Part shown: in pieces, positions 1 through 12,839 of the stretch
Numbering within the stretch: position 1 is the stretch's first letter
How the letters are laid out: each line of letters opens with the position of its first letter
DNA from: Glandiceps talaboti
Lineage: Eukaryota > Hemichordata > Enteropneusta > Spengelidae
Assembly (NCBI RefSeq): GCF_964340395.1
Contig: NC_135570.1
Coordinates: 11,402,322-11,466,321 of the forward strand
Direction: 5' to 3'
Length of the DNA: 64,000 bases
Position numbers and translations under genes: made by a program
Notes under the pieces: generated by a model
The model's input: the letters and a program-made list of their open reading frames with translations, nothing else
What the model was told of the DNA's origin: nothing
Databases searched by the model: none

Positions 1-1010
1 ATGTTTGTTATTCAAAAGATAACCCTTTAGATACTATAAATATCTCACTTGTGGCAGAAACTGATAACATGTCTTTACGTTAAGTGCTTCAAGTGCTTGT
101 AGTATAATGATCGCGTGTCAGGTCAGGTCAGGTCAGGTCAAAGGTCATTCTGAACTAAAATAGGCCAGATGATGTCACAACTCCAAATGTCAAAGTTATC
201 ACCATGACAACAATATGATGATACATATTACCTTGACAACACTGATAACTGCATGATAACATATTATCACCATGACAAGAAGGTGGCATACCATTCCAAT
301 GTTCATGTTAAATGTTAAAAGCTAACTTGCAATCTACACACCATTCTGGAATGTGTATTTATCGGCAAAATCCTATCATACATCCTGTTATAATGAGACT
401 GAGACTGGAATGCTACAGTGGTCAAACCTCACAAAGTTTTTAATCTGCCAATAGCATGAACCATTAAATTGCGGTGACTTAAACATAAACAAGAAGAACG
501 TGACATATCAAAGTTTGACACACTCCAGTGTTTTACAAGCTGACCTACGTCACGGTAATTCTCTTAAAAGTTCAAAACTTAAACCCCTTGATGATTAGCT
601 AAACTACTTATATCTACGCCTTGTGTAATATGTTTTTATGAACTCTCACTCACATTCAATGTTACAATTGCTGGCTAGACTTTCAACCCCAGGAGATAAT
701 GTTAAACCTTCACAATAAGTTTCAAGTATTTTCAGAATTTTAAACACTGAGGAAATTCATGTTGTTTCTAAAGTCATTCACCATATATAATTGTGTTATG
801 AAGTATGTTGGTGTACACTGGTATTGTGTTACATAAATTATCACTTAACTTATTCAGCATTTCGGTGTACTTTTTGAAGGGCAGGCACCTAACATTTAGA
901 TGTAAAGTCAGTATTTGTTTACATTGATGTACTTTAAACATGGTGTATTCCTATTTACACAATGTGTGAAATGGTTGACATGATCACAAGTAACTATGGT
1001 TTATAGACTT
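1..1010. other. no gene seen; AT-rich intergenic or intronic DNA
   Basis: I see no coding exon on either strand. A short run of about five GGTCA pentamers lies at 119-139. Positions 180-290 contain loosely repeated phrases with 'ccatgacaa' and 'gataaca'. Otherwise the sequence is unremarkable. Confidence 0.5.
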
Positions 1011-1026
1011 TTCTTACAACTTGACA

Positions 1027-1121
1027 CATACAGATACATACGCATACACATACACATACACATACACATACGCATACGCATACGCATACACATACACATA
1101 CACATACACATACGCATACGC

Positions 1122-1158
<37 letters not shown>

Positions 1159-1162
1159 TACA
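1027..1162. repeat. hexanucleotide tandem repeat (CATACA/CATACG)
   Basis: About 22 units of a 6-bp motif alternate between CATACA and CATACG. The 83-aa open frame across it (His-Ile/Arg-Ile alternation) is an artefact of the repeat. Confidence 0.9.
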
Positions 1163-1317
1163 GTTATTGATGGTTTTCAATTACCTGGTGATGGGGATGG
1201 AGGGGGGGGAGCTATTGTTTTCCTCTGCATTTTTCCAGATGAGGTGAATCTATCAAGACGGAGTTTATATGTCTTGCATGGAATAGCCTATCTATTGGCA
1301 GGTTGTCAACTCGGGGT

Positions 1318-1775
1318 AGGACCAACTCGGCCCATTTCCAACTCGTCCCATCGCTAACTCGGCCCACGTGATTGCCAACTCGGCCCATTCACATGCCAAC
1401 TCCGCCCATTTACATGCCAACTCGGCCCACGCACGTCATGACGAAAATGTTTGTGTCATTTAAAGCCAGGGTCTTGAGTCGATGACGTGATAATATCAAA
1501 TACTAGTAATATTCATATAATCAGAGAAAAAATCCTTTGCTCCAAGCACCGACATCGGTATACTACTATACTACTTGTAAAGACACTATGGATTTACATA
1601 CTAGTACATATACAATGTAGATCGCATGAATTTACTGAAGGACTAAATATCTATAGTCAAGTTGGCAGAGAGTGGGCCGAGTTGGCAGAGAGTGGGCCGA
1701 GTTGGTGGGCCGAGTTGGCAGACGGTGGGCCGAGTTGGTGGGCCGAGTTGGAAATGGGCCGAGTTGGACGTGCAC
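1318..1775. mobile_element. foldback element with subrepeated inverted arms
   Basis: The left arm (about 1318-1435) contains six spaced copies of CCAACTCGGCCCA or a close variant. The right arm (about 1660-1775) contains the reverse complement, TGGGCCGAGTTGG, about six times. The outermost blocks pair exactly, with 'ccaactcggcccatttcc' on the left and 'ggaaatgggccgagttgg' on the right. About 220 bp of unrelated AT-rich DNA forms the loop. Inverted arms made of short direct subrepeats are the hallmark of foldback-type elements. No transposase is visible, so this would be non-autonomous. The arms are much richer in CpG than their surroundings. Confidence 0.6.
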
Positions 1776-2069
1776 CGTCAACTCATCCTTGGGAATAGTT
1801 ATGATTACTTTTATAGTCAAAGATACATGTACATGGAAAAAACCTTTGTTTATTCAGATTTCATGATCTTACATCACTTACAATTACTTGCGATTTAAGA
1901 AAAAAACATCAAGTTGATCATGTGCCTTTATAGGGTATCTTTGCTATGGGCTATTGCATCATGGGAGTCAGCAGAAATAATATATTCAAGTTGCAAAATG
2001 AATATTCATGAGCTGTTTTACACTGAAGGGTATAGGCTTTTAGGACTCACAAATATTCATGCACTTTAT

Positions 2070-2447
2070 TATGGAGTCATGATGGTCGAATGGTTAGAGT
2101 GGCTGGCTTGGAATCTGCAGGTTGCAGGTTTGAGCCCAGTCACTGCCATTTGTTTCTGAATGGCTTAAAGTCCTTAGGCAAGATTTGAACCACGATTGTG
2201 CCTCAGTCAACCCAGCTGTATAACTGGGGACCTGGTAGGGTAGAGGTTGCAATGTGAATGCTTTAATCCTATGTGCTTATAAAGGCTGCAATGGATTGTA
2301 TGCTCCCCAGGGAGTTGAGGAAGTATAAACTGTACCATTGTGCTGTTATAGATCCGAGCCAGGGGTAATAATTGTAAAGGGCTTTGAGCACAGAGTCGGA
2401 AAGGGCTATACAAAAACCAACATTATTATTATTATTATTATGTTATT
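2070..2447 (+). mobile_element. tRNA-derived SINE, copy 1
   Basis: The 5' part looks like a tRNA-type pol III promoter: an A-box-like 'tggtcgaatggttagagtgg' near 2081 and a B-box-like 'ggtttgagccc' at 2127-2137. The body is shared with copies near 9991 and 26362. The 3' end reads 'gggctatacaaaaaccaac' followed by an ATT tail. This form (tRNA head, body, short-repeat tail) is typical of SINEs in marine invertebrates. The family is inferred from three copies in the window. Confidence 0.8.
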
Positions 2448-2494
2448 GCCTATTTCAAAAAACAATACATCTAAGGGAAACTTCAGTAATGATA

Positions 2495-3326
2495 AGGTGG
2501 GTGGGTGGGTGAGTGGGGGGCAGAAAATCACACCTAGATTTTAATCTGAAGTGGGCCATTAACCATCACTTTCTATTGTAAGAACTCAAACCAGCCATGG
2601 TATGCATATGAAAACTGGTTGATTGGTTGGTAGAGATATACAAAAAATTGGTCCACAACAAAAGAATGATACAGTGTAAAAAGAACAATAATGCCGCGAT
2701 GACCCAGGATTGTTAAAGTATACTACAGGTATCTTTTATATGTAGCAACCCCCCCCCCCCCCACACACACACACACCAGCAACCCCCCCCCCCCCACACA
2801 ACACACAATGTATAAACACTTATATGACCTTAATGTTTGAAGTCAAGACTGTCTTGACAAAGAAATAAAGTGATAGATGTGAGTGAAAACAGAATGCTGG
2901 CACAAATGTAAACAATTGGTGAATTATAGAGTTGTCTAAACACCAGCAATTCTTCATAGCTGTATAAAAGTCAAATATACTCAGATCATCTATGAATACA
3001 AGACGTAAGCAATACCCCCCCCCCCATGGTAAACCTGAAATTCAACCAACTGACAACATATATATGCACAATAAAAAATAACTTCCTTGAAAAATAGTGT
3101 TCATGGAAGTCTACTTTCTCTGTAAGTAGGAAAGACCACAAATTTCCATTCTTATCTGCAGATATCCACAATGTCATCATAGTTCAACTTTTCAATCAGG
3201 ATACTTTAACCTCAACAAGTTCCATCCACGCTTAGTTTTATACATCCTACGGCATTTTTACCAACTAACAGCTGTTGATGCAATAAACTTACACCAGTTT
3301 TTCCACCGATTTCATCCTCTGCAGGC
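2495..3326. other. no gene seen; poly-C and CA tracts
   Basis: This stretch contains C-rich homopolymer tracts at about 2749-2762, 2784-2796 and 3017-3026, with ACACAC runs next to the first two. No supported exon is seen. Confidence 0.5.
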
Positions 3327-3545
3327 TTAAATAAACACGTTTCCAAATTTCAAAACTATGCAGGATTTGCAACATAAAAGCAATATAAAAACTTCAAGAA
3401 GGAAAAGTAAACCTACTTTAGAAGCCCACAGATAGCAATCGCACACTACAATTGGCGGTATCACAGGAATAGCTCTCCTCTTTTTACGCAAAAAGTTCCA
3501 TTTCCGTGGCATTCTGCTAAAATGTTGCAGCAACTTGCAACTCAA
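3327..3545 (-). other. possible minus-strand exon or chance open frame
   Basis: A 72-codon open frame includes a basic segment (PRKWNFLRKKRRAIPVIPPI) followed by a hydrophobic stretch. A possible donor lies near 3415 (AAA|GTAGGT). I do not recognise the protein, and nothing nearby supports an acceptor or partner exon. It could be the first coding exon of an unrelated minus-strand gene or a random frame; the composition is the only argument for coding. Confidence 0.15.
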
Positions 3546-3950
3546 AGTGAAAGTAGCTATGTAGATAGAGAGTGCTTAGACCTTTAGTTGCAAACTACTT
3601 GTATACTGTTATACCTCCATAGACCATTATTGAACTGTGTGTTCTCCATCACACTCTCACTTTTCAACTGGTTGTTCTCATCACACTGACTAGCTGTTAC
3701 CCTTTAGTGATAAAATGGTTCCTAACACACATATTGAACAGTTTTAAATTTAGCTCTCACAATCTATACAGATTTGGCAGGACCAGTCCATTATGGTAAC
3801 AGGGGTGAATAGTTTCCATGTGAAAGTGTTTTCATATGTATATACATAGACATTTTAGGTATACTGTAATCACAGTAGAATAACTCACGAGTTATCAACC
3901 AATGGTTGGGTTTCACTCTTTTATCTAATCATTGAATGATCTAGACATAG

Positions 3951-3954
3951 ATTG

Positions 3955-4008
<54 letters not shown>

Positions 4009-4121
4009 CGTAAAGTAAATAGGAGTAGATGGAGAGCTAGTCAAATAGATAGAGATAGATAGATATAAGGATAGATAGATAGATATAGATAGATAGATAG
4101 ATCTATTAGGGAGACAGATAG

Positions 4122-4169
<48 letters not shown>

Positions 4170-4188
4170 CTATTAGGGAGACAGATAG

Positions 4189-4232
<44 letters not shown>

Positions 4233-4251
4233 CTATTAGGGAGACAGATAG

Positions 4252-4303
<52 letters not shown>

Positions 4304-4322
4304 CTATTAGGGAGACAGATAG

Positions 4323-4406
<84 letters not shown>

Positions 4407-4560
4407 GGATGGATGGATGGATGGATGGATGGATGGATGGATGGATGGATGGATGGATGGATGGATGGATGGATGGATGGGCAGATGGCTGGGCTGGTGG
4501 GCGGGTGGGCGGATGGACGGACAGACGAACGGATGGACAGACAGACAAACAGATAGATAG
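3951..4560. repeat. compound tetranucleotide satellite (GATT, GATA, GATG)
   Basis: A run of GATT (about 3953-4010) is followed by long GATA runs (about 4046-4404), then GATG (about 4405-4480), then degenerate GGAT/GGAC/GACA units. Inside the GATA part a non-repeat phrase, 'ctattagggagacagata', recurs four times at roughly 50-75 bp spacing, giving a higher-order repeat. The 220-codon minus frame (poly Ile-His-Pro-Ser / Ser-Ile-Tyr-Leu) is an artefact. Confidence 0.95.
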
Positions 4561-4599
4561 ATTATTTGGTAGAATATTTATATACATATATACAGTCTA

Positions 4600-6420
4600 G
4601 ATATATACTATATAACAGCAGCCAACTGAAGAGTTGACACTATGTCATGTCTGGTTTGTAAGTTGTCAGTTAGAGACCAATGCATACGTTTACAGTTTCT
4701 GATCAAAAGTCTAGGAAGGAGTGTACTCTTCCAACAATAGTGGAAGTATAGATTTTGACACATAAAATCCAAAATTAACGTTTTACAATTTTAATGACTG
4801 TTTTGGTGCTATATTAACATTATCTAGAATGCTTTGAAAAGTACTTTTCAGTTAATATTGCGATGGATATGACAAAAAAGCCAAAACTTTTTTTTTTCAC
4901 TTTTGGATATGTTTAAAGTGTTTATGTTTAACCTTGTGACAGCATTGCTACAAGTTCACCCCTACTGACTATATGGACTGGTCATTTCCATCAAAGTCTA
5001 AAGTGATATTTCACTGTTTAATTGACATCATCAATGAGCTCTTTATCAAGTGTACTAGTTCCCAGGACTCACAAAACAAACACAAGTTGTTATACTGGTG
5101 TAGATCAGAGATGTGGGTCTAACACACTATAAATTCATTACATGTATAGTACAGTTGGAGTTCTGCTGTCACCTAGTTTATACAAACAATCACAGACAAG
5201 TACGAAACAATGCATGCACTTCACACAGCCAACAGTTTTGCAGGTTCTATTTACACTCGTGGCTGAACCACACACAAGCCATACTACCAACTAGCTATTT
5301 ACATTGCTTGGTCACGCTGCCACCATGCTTTAATACTGGTCGTTCCTTGGTGACAGAACTTAGACTGAAGTCACCCACTGACCACTGTCATTCACTAGTT
5401 CCACTCCCTATAAGAGTATCAACAATGTGCCAAAGGTATATCAATTTCTCTCTGTATGTTGTGATTCGAAAAATTATGTCACCTACATGTAGTTATTCAA
5501 ACATTGTGCATTCACACTAGCCTAGAGTCCGGTTATGTAGGAATTTTTTGGGCTGAGAGCCAAAACTCTCCACATGACTGGACTCTGGGCTACGTTACAC
5601 ACTCATGAGTACTTTGGCAGTTCTTGCAACATAAATGATAGAGTTATGCTACGTACATTCCTTTAAAGAAGTCAATTAGTTTATGATGGAGTTGAACATT
5701 TTTTGGTTCTTTTCTTGACCACCTGAACAAATGTTCTACATCTAAAATAATACTCTTTATTTCTATTGGTATATGCTCTCAAGAATTCCAGTGAAGGTGC
5801 TCCTTCATGGATTCAGTGTATTACAGGAGGAAACTAGAATACCCAGGGTAAAACCTGTATTGTTCCGTAGAGTCAAACTGAATGACACTCTCTTTAAATA
5901 TGTTTATCAGGTCGGTAAAACAAGAATGGAGAGTTTGACATAGCCTATCGGCCTGTACAGGTGAAATGTTACTTGTAAGTAATAAGAAACCTTTGTCTGG
6001 TACAAGAACTAATTATGAATGATAGTCTTCTTATTTACAGCTTGCTAAAATATAATCAAACCCAGACTAAGGCTTAAAACATCCTTAATGAATCTAAGAC
6101 AGTTCCAGCCACATTTTACATGTAATTTCTCTTTTATAAGGATATTCTCATATATAATATAGCACCCTCTAGTGGCAGCTACATTTCTCCAATCAGTAAC
6201 ACAGTAATGATAACTCTGTATACAAACACACCAAACTATAGAAATTCATTATGAAATTTAAGTTTAACTCATGAAGTTTATAGCTATTCTACCAGACAGA
6301 GATCAAATCTCAATACAAGTATGTGTACTGAGAATTAGCAGTAAATCCTACAAAACAATACTCTGGAATTATTCAATGGAACAATCTACCAACACATATT
6401 AAGCAATGCAAAACTTAGCA
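4600..6420. other. no gene seen
   Basis: No supported exon. The 135-codon plus frame at 5113-5520 has no recognisable domain or convincing splice context and is probably chance. A short hairpin element at 5517-5592 is listed separately. Confidence 0.5.
5517..5592. mobile_element. short palindromic (MITE-like) element
   Basis: The left arm begins 'agcctagagtccggttatgt' and the right arm ends 'acatgactggactctgggct', which is its near reverse complement. It could be a very small MITE or the remnant of one. Confidence 0.4.
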
Positions 6421-6422
6421 GA

Positions 6423-6531
6423 CATACATATTTATTAGATGCACACTGAATATTCATGACTATCTAGCTAAAGGTAATATGCACTTGAGAATCATGAATA
6501 TTCAGTGTGCATCTAATGAATATGTATATAT
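6423..6531. mobile_element. near-perfect palindrome, MITE-like
   Basis: Arms of about 36 bp ('gatgcacactgaatattcat' and its reverse complement 'atgaatattcagtgtgcatc') flank a loop of about 35 bp. No coding capacity. This looks like a young, compact MITE. Confidence 0.6.
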
Positions 6532-7203
6532 GCAAAGTCCCATGAGGCAATGGTGGTCAGTTTGAGAACAGAGGTGAAAAAGAGTCAATTTTTATGCTGT
6601 CACTGTATTGGATTCATCATGGGCTAGGCTTCATTCTAGTCATGTATGGCATGGCATGACCACTAGTCATATTACTCAATATAGTGTTTCTCAGTGAATA
6701 AAATAAATCATATGATAAGGAGTCTTCCATACCTCTGGACACCCTAGGCTAGTGTCTTTGAATTAAGTCAATGATATGCTATCGGTTTGGAAAGAAGGTC
6801 AAGGGTCAGCTGCTTATTAGTGATCTTGGGGTGACATGTTTGTGAAAGAACGTTTGTGAAAGAATTTACCATCATCTGTAATATTATCACAAGCTATCAA
6901 GATAACATTCACTTTTCCTTTAGGGAGCACATATTTCAGATTTCCCTGAACAGTAATTAAAAGTTTTAACCAATCACAATCCACAAGCAAATGTAACATT
7001 GGAAGAGATATCTGATATCTCAATTTAAATCATGAACTGTTTTGCTCTCATATTAACACTTCACTTTATGAACTGTGACTTTTATATAATTAAAAATTCC
7101 ATACAAGACTTACAATAACTCAGATTAACTTTCACCGATTGAAACGTACATTGTAGAGAAGCACAGCACTAAGTCTTAGTTTATACATGTTATATAGCTA
7201 AGC

Positions 7204-7253
7204 TTACACAAACAAAAACAAACAAACAAACAAACAAACAAACAAACAAACAA
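7204..7253. repeat. (CAAA)n microsatellite
   Basis: A run of CAAA/ACAA tetramers. A short complementary TTTG run lies at about 7397-7415. Confidence 0.9.
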
Positions 7254-7689
7254 AAGAACATTTGTACCTTGGATGATACACAGTGATCATTTCATATATA
7301 AGAAAACATATTATAATTCTTGTTGCATAAAAACATAGTTGATATTAATATGTGATTATTGTTAGTCAAGTATGTGATGTTTTCAGTGTTAATGTGTTGT
7401 TTGTTTGTTTGTTGTTTATTTTGGTTTTTCATAAACATAGCTAACAGTATAAGCCTGCATGACTACCTGTGGTAAAAGCAAAATTGCTACACAAATAAGT
7501 AAAAACTGAAAAAATATTGGGTGTCCGAAAATTACTCCTAAAAGTGTAAGTTTAATAGTCAGTGCAAGGTTGTATGTTGACAGGAGAGGAATGAATCATC
7601 GAATGCAATGCCTACATACTATACTGTAGATTACAAGTTATACACAGCCTTGAGAATTAGTAGGTAATATATTGTTGATGTAGACTGAT

Positions 7690-8156
7690 TCTAGTAGCCT
7701 GATCACTGTGCTGTCCAGATACATAGTTAGCTGGCCACACTGCCTATCCTCTATATTCTCTGCTTGTACTGATTACATTGTCAAAATAATAATGAATTAA
7801 AATAATTTCACCACATAGCCTGATTGATGACAGCATGTAGTCCCTCCGACCATGACAACTAGTCACACTGTTATTATTCATATGAATCAGTATGTAAATA
7901 TACTCACATTACGCTATATAATTTACATATGTTTCAAGTAAATTTAACCCTATGTGTGCTGGATAACCATGATAATGACTTTTGGGCGTAGCTACTTGAA
8001 TCGTTTGAAATTTTTCTGAACACAAGCAGAGAATATGAGGGCTGGGCAAACGATGTATCTCAACAGCGCAGTATACAGGCCATAAGAATAGCCTAATGTA
8101 AGACCAGCTAACAATGTACCTTGACAGTGCAGTAAAAAGGCTGTAACTCTGGGGAC
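7690..8156. mobile_element. diverged MITE fragments ('ATACATCGTTAGCTGG' family)
   Basis: 7697-7775 ('gatacatagttagctgg', then 'atattctctgcttgt') and 8025-8080 ('acaagcagagaatat', then 'cgatgtatctcaacag') are related in opposite orientations. A third fragment, 'gaccagctaacaatgtacc', lies near 8100. The intact palindromic form is at 32.9-33.0 kb. Confidence 0.5.
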
Positions 8157-8157
8157 G

Positions 8158-8425
8158 GGTATTACGGGTTGCCGTAGTTACTTTTAGGTTTCTTATGACC
8201 CAACTGGCCCTACATTTCTTAATTCTGGGGAAGAAATAAAAAAAGTTGACACCCTCTATGGTAGGATTTGAACAAATCACAAGATGGTGACCGAGCAAGT
8301 ACGTATCTAAGTGAAACTGATCTTCTAGTGCCGATATTAGGGAACTGAAATAAAACATTTCCAGTTTTCTTATGCCATTTCTGAATCTGTCAAGAGTATG
8401 AATGAATTGAAAATATCACCAACAT
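8158..8425. repeat. dispersed repeat, copy 1
   Basis: Roughly 270 bp shared in the same orientation with 10735-11055. Common phrases include 'tcatgacccaac' or 'ttatgacccaac', 'gacaccctctatggtagga' or 'gacgccctctatggcagga', and the end 'tgaattgaaaatatcaccaa'. The family is not identified; it overlaps a chance 149-codon minus frame. Confidence 0.6.
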
Positions 8426-9018
8426 ACACTGAAATGAACTCAAAAATTGTTTTTTTACTCTTTCAACCCCCAATTTTTTTCACCCCTCCCCTTTTCCATT
8501 TCTCTCCAGCCCGTCATAATTCTGATCACAGTCTGAGAAAGAAAGATACATAGATCAAAATGAACATGTCTGACAGTGTGTGCCTGTTAATTTATGTTAA
8601 TTTATGTTAACCTTGATCATATCTCAAAACACTTAACAACTGCTGTGACCTTTACATCTAAGCTCTTAAAAATGACACTTTTACACTTATTCTGAAAGAT
8701 TCAGTCGTTACATTAGGTCAGTCCACGTACATGTATGTAACCATTCCACCGCTTTAAAGAGAAAACACTGTACTGTGGCTTGCAAGAATGAACCACTCTA
8801 GCTAACCATGCTGGGTTGATGAGGCATATCACACAAGTGGAAACAAAGACTGGATCTCTCAGACTAATTAACTTTTAGCTTATACAGTAGCTTAATATAT
8901 AGTATAGTTTTAGCTTGTATAGTATTAATATTTTTTGTACTGAGATAAATCGGTATTAAAATGAAATGACTTTCACTAGTAATTCAATTCTCAGTTTCTA
9001 TGTCAGGTATCTCATTAG

Positions 9019-9386
9019 GTCTAGTCTAGTTCCTTTACGACGTGTTACGATTACTATGATCATCTCCACTCACGTATAGGGAAAGTTGTTTTTCTAGTAC
9101 AAAAATCTGTGCTACCCATGCTGGGCAAAATGTAAACAACACAAGTCAGTAGTAATTCATCACAAATTGACAGACAGTTGCTTTAGACAATTCCTCATAA
9201 ACTGAACTCCAGCTCTTAAGTCTGAATCTAATTTCTAAAATCATGTGGGGACACGATAACCTCATCACGTTTATATGAACGCACTCTGGGGTAGCAAAGA
9301 TTTCTGTGCTAGAATAACGACTTTCCCTATATGTGAGTCGAGATGATCGTAGTAATCATAACATGTCGTATAGGAACTAGACTACA
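9019..9386. mobile_element. MITE with about 95-bp terminal inverted repeats
   Basis: The left arm starts 'gtctagttcctttacgacgt' and the right arm ends 'tcgtataggaactagac'. The arms pair for about 95 bp, through 'cacgtatagggaaagttgtt' on the left and 'gactttccctatatgtg' on the right. Interior sequence ('acaagtcagtagtaattcat', 'gacagacagttg') resembles 23950-24080, suggesting a second, degraded copy there. No open frame is present, so it is non-autonomous. Confidence 0.75.
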
Positions 9387-9990
9387 TAAGGTGGAAATCA
9401 AAACAGTAACTTTAAATACAGATAAAAGTATATTGTAACTTTCTGCTAAAATTACCGGGTGAAAATCTCAAATCATCCTAAAGGCTTCAAAAGTATTAAC
9501 GAAATGTTTGCATTGAGAATACTGGTGTATATATACAGTACCATGCCTATGCACTGTAGTTTGACTGATTCTAGTTTTAACAAACAGATTCATATACACT
9601 AATTAAATGTTTGCACTTCAAAGAATTGACAAGTAACAATATTTTGAGTCTTACCTTGACATACAAACAATAATCAGAAACGCAAGGGACATAATCATTC
9701 CTGGTTGCTGGCATGTTTTTCTACGGTGTCTAGATTACTATTAAAAACAAACCTGCTAAGTTACTGTTTATTATTATAATACAGTTGTCCCTAAATACCC
9801 TCACTTAGTTAAACTGTATCAACGCCGTGCATCTGTTTCCTTTTTAATATGCTGATTATTTTTAGAATTGAGAACAATGACTCACTTCAGTCAGTCAGTA
9901 CGCCACCCAAACGGTTTGTAAAACTATCCTGTGACACTGAGGAAATATTTCTATGACTGGAAAAGTTGATAAAAGTTGATACTCATGATG

Positions 9991-10307
9991 TAGTCATGAT
10001 GGTTGAATGGTTAGAATGACAGGCTTGGAATCTACAGATTACAGATTGGAGCCTCATTGCTGCCATATGTTTCTGAGTGGCTAAAGTCCTTGTGCCTGAG
10101 TCAACCCAGCTGTATAATTGGGGATCCGGTAGGATAGAGGTTGCTATGTGAATGCTTTAATCCTACACACTTATAGAGGCTGCAATGGATTGCATGCTCC
10201 CCAGGGAGTTGAGGAAGTATAAGGGGGGGGGGGGGGCATTGTGCCACTATAGGTCCATGCCAAGGGTAATAATTATAAAGCACCTATATAAAGACTAACA
10301 GTATTTT
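9991..10307 (+). mobile_element. tRNA-derived SINE, copy 2
   Basis: Same family as 2070-2447: it shares 'atggttgaatggttagaatg', 'cagctgtataattggggatc', 'gattgcatgctccccaggg' and the tail 'taataattataaagcacc'. A G homopolymer has expanded inside the body near 10220-10236. Confidence 0.8.
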
Positions 10308-10319
10308 GAACTTCAGAAA

Positions 10320-12800
10320 ATTGATCCGAATAGAGCAAAATGTCTGACAAATAAATGGATATACATCATTTTAGTATTACAAAGTCCAGCAGTGGGTGTA
10401 TATGTATACACGTCAACACTTCCTGTTCTAAAATATACGACCAGAGCATCACATCATAGACTACTGTTCAATATCCTCTACAATTACTTTTTAATTAGTC
10501 ATTAAATCTAACTTTTTTAATCAGTTATCAAAATCAAAATAATGTTAGAAATAATCCCATAATAAGATCTACAAATATTCTAATGCTGGGTCAATTTCAT
10601 ATTTTGCATTAAACATGTCATCTGTGCATATGTTTTGAATTTGTGATAAGTACGAGAAATTACTTCCAAAACAAAATATTACCAATAGTATGAATCTTTG
10701 GTCCATATCCTGACAGATAGGCAACATATATATTAAGATGGCCTTACTTTTATAATTCTGTGTTCGTCATGACCCAACCAAACCTATATTTTTTCAATCT
10801 GGCAAAATAATTTTTGAAAAGTGACGCCCTCTATGGCAGGAGGAGAACAATTTATGACATCACTGGTTGTACAACGGCAACCCCATGAGCACATATCTGA
10901 GTGAAAATTATCATTTATTTCTGAAATTTAGGAAATTTGATAAAATAAATGGTTCAAAGTTTCTTTCTGACTTAAATTGTCATTTGTAAGTCTTCAGACT
11001 TTTATAGTATGAGTATGAGTATGAATTGAAAGTATCATCAACATATACTTACTTTTTTGTGACTTTTAAGAAAATTTATAATTGACTGACTGATGACATC
11101 ATTGTTAAAGTGTTATGATGCGAAACACAAAATTACATGCAGGCACCCTATAGATAATGGTAGCCTCAATAACATATATTATGGGATGTATTACTGGCTA
11201 TGTCCCTCAACACCATGTCAGAATCGAGTTCCGACTTTCTCCATCTGCAAACAGGACTACATTCACATGTAGACAATTCATTCAGCCTTCATAGTATAAC
11301 ACCACAGAGAGATTTTGATCTTCAATCAGCGCTTCCATCTGTAGCACTCATTTGATGTCACATTGTATGCATACCGACATAACACATACTTCTCAATATC
11401 ATCAAATGGAATTTTCATTCACATACTGCACTGTGGTCAATTCCTTTTACTATTTTTTTATATTTAATTGCTGTCCCTCATGGGTCACCTCTCTGTTTGT
11501 TTCTCATTCTTTTTGTGACTTTACATTTGTACTGTCATTGGTTGGTTACAAACATGTGAAAATGTCATCCCAAAGACCTGACGTTGTTCACACAGAAACT
11601 TTCTTAATCAGTTAATTAATATTAAATAAATATTTACAGCACCTTGCACATTACTGTTCACTCACTCTGTTTGATACAGAAACCATTAAGAAAATGCATA
11701 AGTCATGCTACACTTTAAGATAGTAAGATTGACTGAATACAGTTTCTTGCTACATTTTGTCTAAAAATGAACCAGTGCGCCATCATACATACATCAAAAC
11801 ATTGGCGTCCGCATGTCCCACAAATCTAGTTGGAATACATTTAAATAGTTTCTTTCAATTATTTGAAATATATTGATTCATTAAATTGGAAATGTAAAAA
11901 TCTACAAAAAAAGTGTCCATATATAGTATCAATAAAAAATTACTCCATCGGATATAGTCTAATAAAAATAAAGTTCTCCATACCAAGGTCTCATCTTCTA
12001 AAAATGGCCATATTTATGATGCAATCTGACCAGGAATATGTAAAGTAGTGCTTTTACAAAATGTAAATTCAAACGGACAAAAAAAAACATGCTGTAATTT
12101 ATGTTAATACATTAAAGCTGCACTAGCTGCAACTGGAATATTTTTTTTCAAACAATTTTGTTAAATATAAAGACTTACTTGTAATATCATACATCAAGTA
12201 CAGTATTAAATAACCTAGGTAAGTGTATTTATATAGCAGTACACATATAGTGAAATATGTCCAATCACTGACAAATTGAGTTTTGGGTCTATACCCAAAA
12301 CTCACCGTCCAATAAAGTACGATTTCAACTTAATTTAAATCTTTTTTATACTACTTATAGATACTTTAATTGACATGTATAAAGTCTATCATTGGTATTT
12401 TAACAATTTTCAGTAAATATATTGTTGGTGGTCTGATAAAAAAATAATACCCAGTTACACCTTAATACTGGTAGTATCAAAGGACTGACTTGCAAGTGAT
12501 GAGTGGAGGAGATATTTATAAACAGTATTAAATGTTGTATCAGTTATCAATATGAGTTAGGTTAATTATTTCAGGCATGGACATAGATCTCTGTGTATTT
12601 CTATTTTCTGGTATGGATACAGTATTTCTACCTATCGTTTGCTGTACTCCATTTCATTGGAATTTTTTCTCTCTGTGTTTATATCTACTGTTTGTCAAAT
12701 CTAGTATTTCATGCAGGAACTAGAGTTACCAGTAGAAGCAGTTCTTAATTTGGCATGTAGATCTGTGTATTTCTATTTTATGGTATGGATAAAATAAATT
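10320..12800. other. no gene seen
   Basis: AT-rich DNA with no exon I can support on either strand. It includes a second copy of the 8.2-kb dispersed repeat at 10735-11055. Plus frames at 11352-11615 and 11863-12048 show no domain or splice context. Confidence 0.5.
10735..11055. repeat. dispersed repeat, copy 2
   Basis: A diverged copy of 8158-8425, with the conserved core 'gacgccctctatggcagga' and the end 'tgaattgaaagtatcatcaa'. Confidence 0.6.
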
Positions 12801-12839
12801 TTCAAATAACATTCCATTTGCATCTAGCGCAGCTGTATA

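Noticed and set aside
2081-2137. Possible tRNA gene from A- and B-box-like sequence
   Set aside because: No cloverleaf can be formed with proper stems, and the segment is the head of a SINE present in three copies.
3925-4600. Long open frames (220 and 63 codons) in the GATA/GATG block
   Set aside because: The frames are pure tetranucleotide repeat translations (Ser-Ile-Tyr-Leu, Asp-Gly-Trp-Met); no gene evidence.
7909-8358. 149-codon minus-strand frame
   Set aside because: It overlaps MITE fragments and a dispersed repeat; composition is not protein-like.
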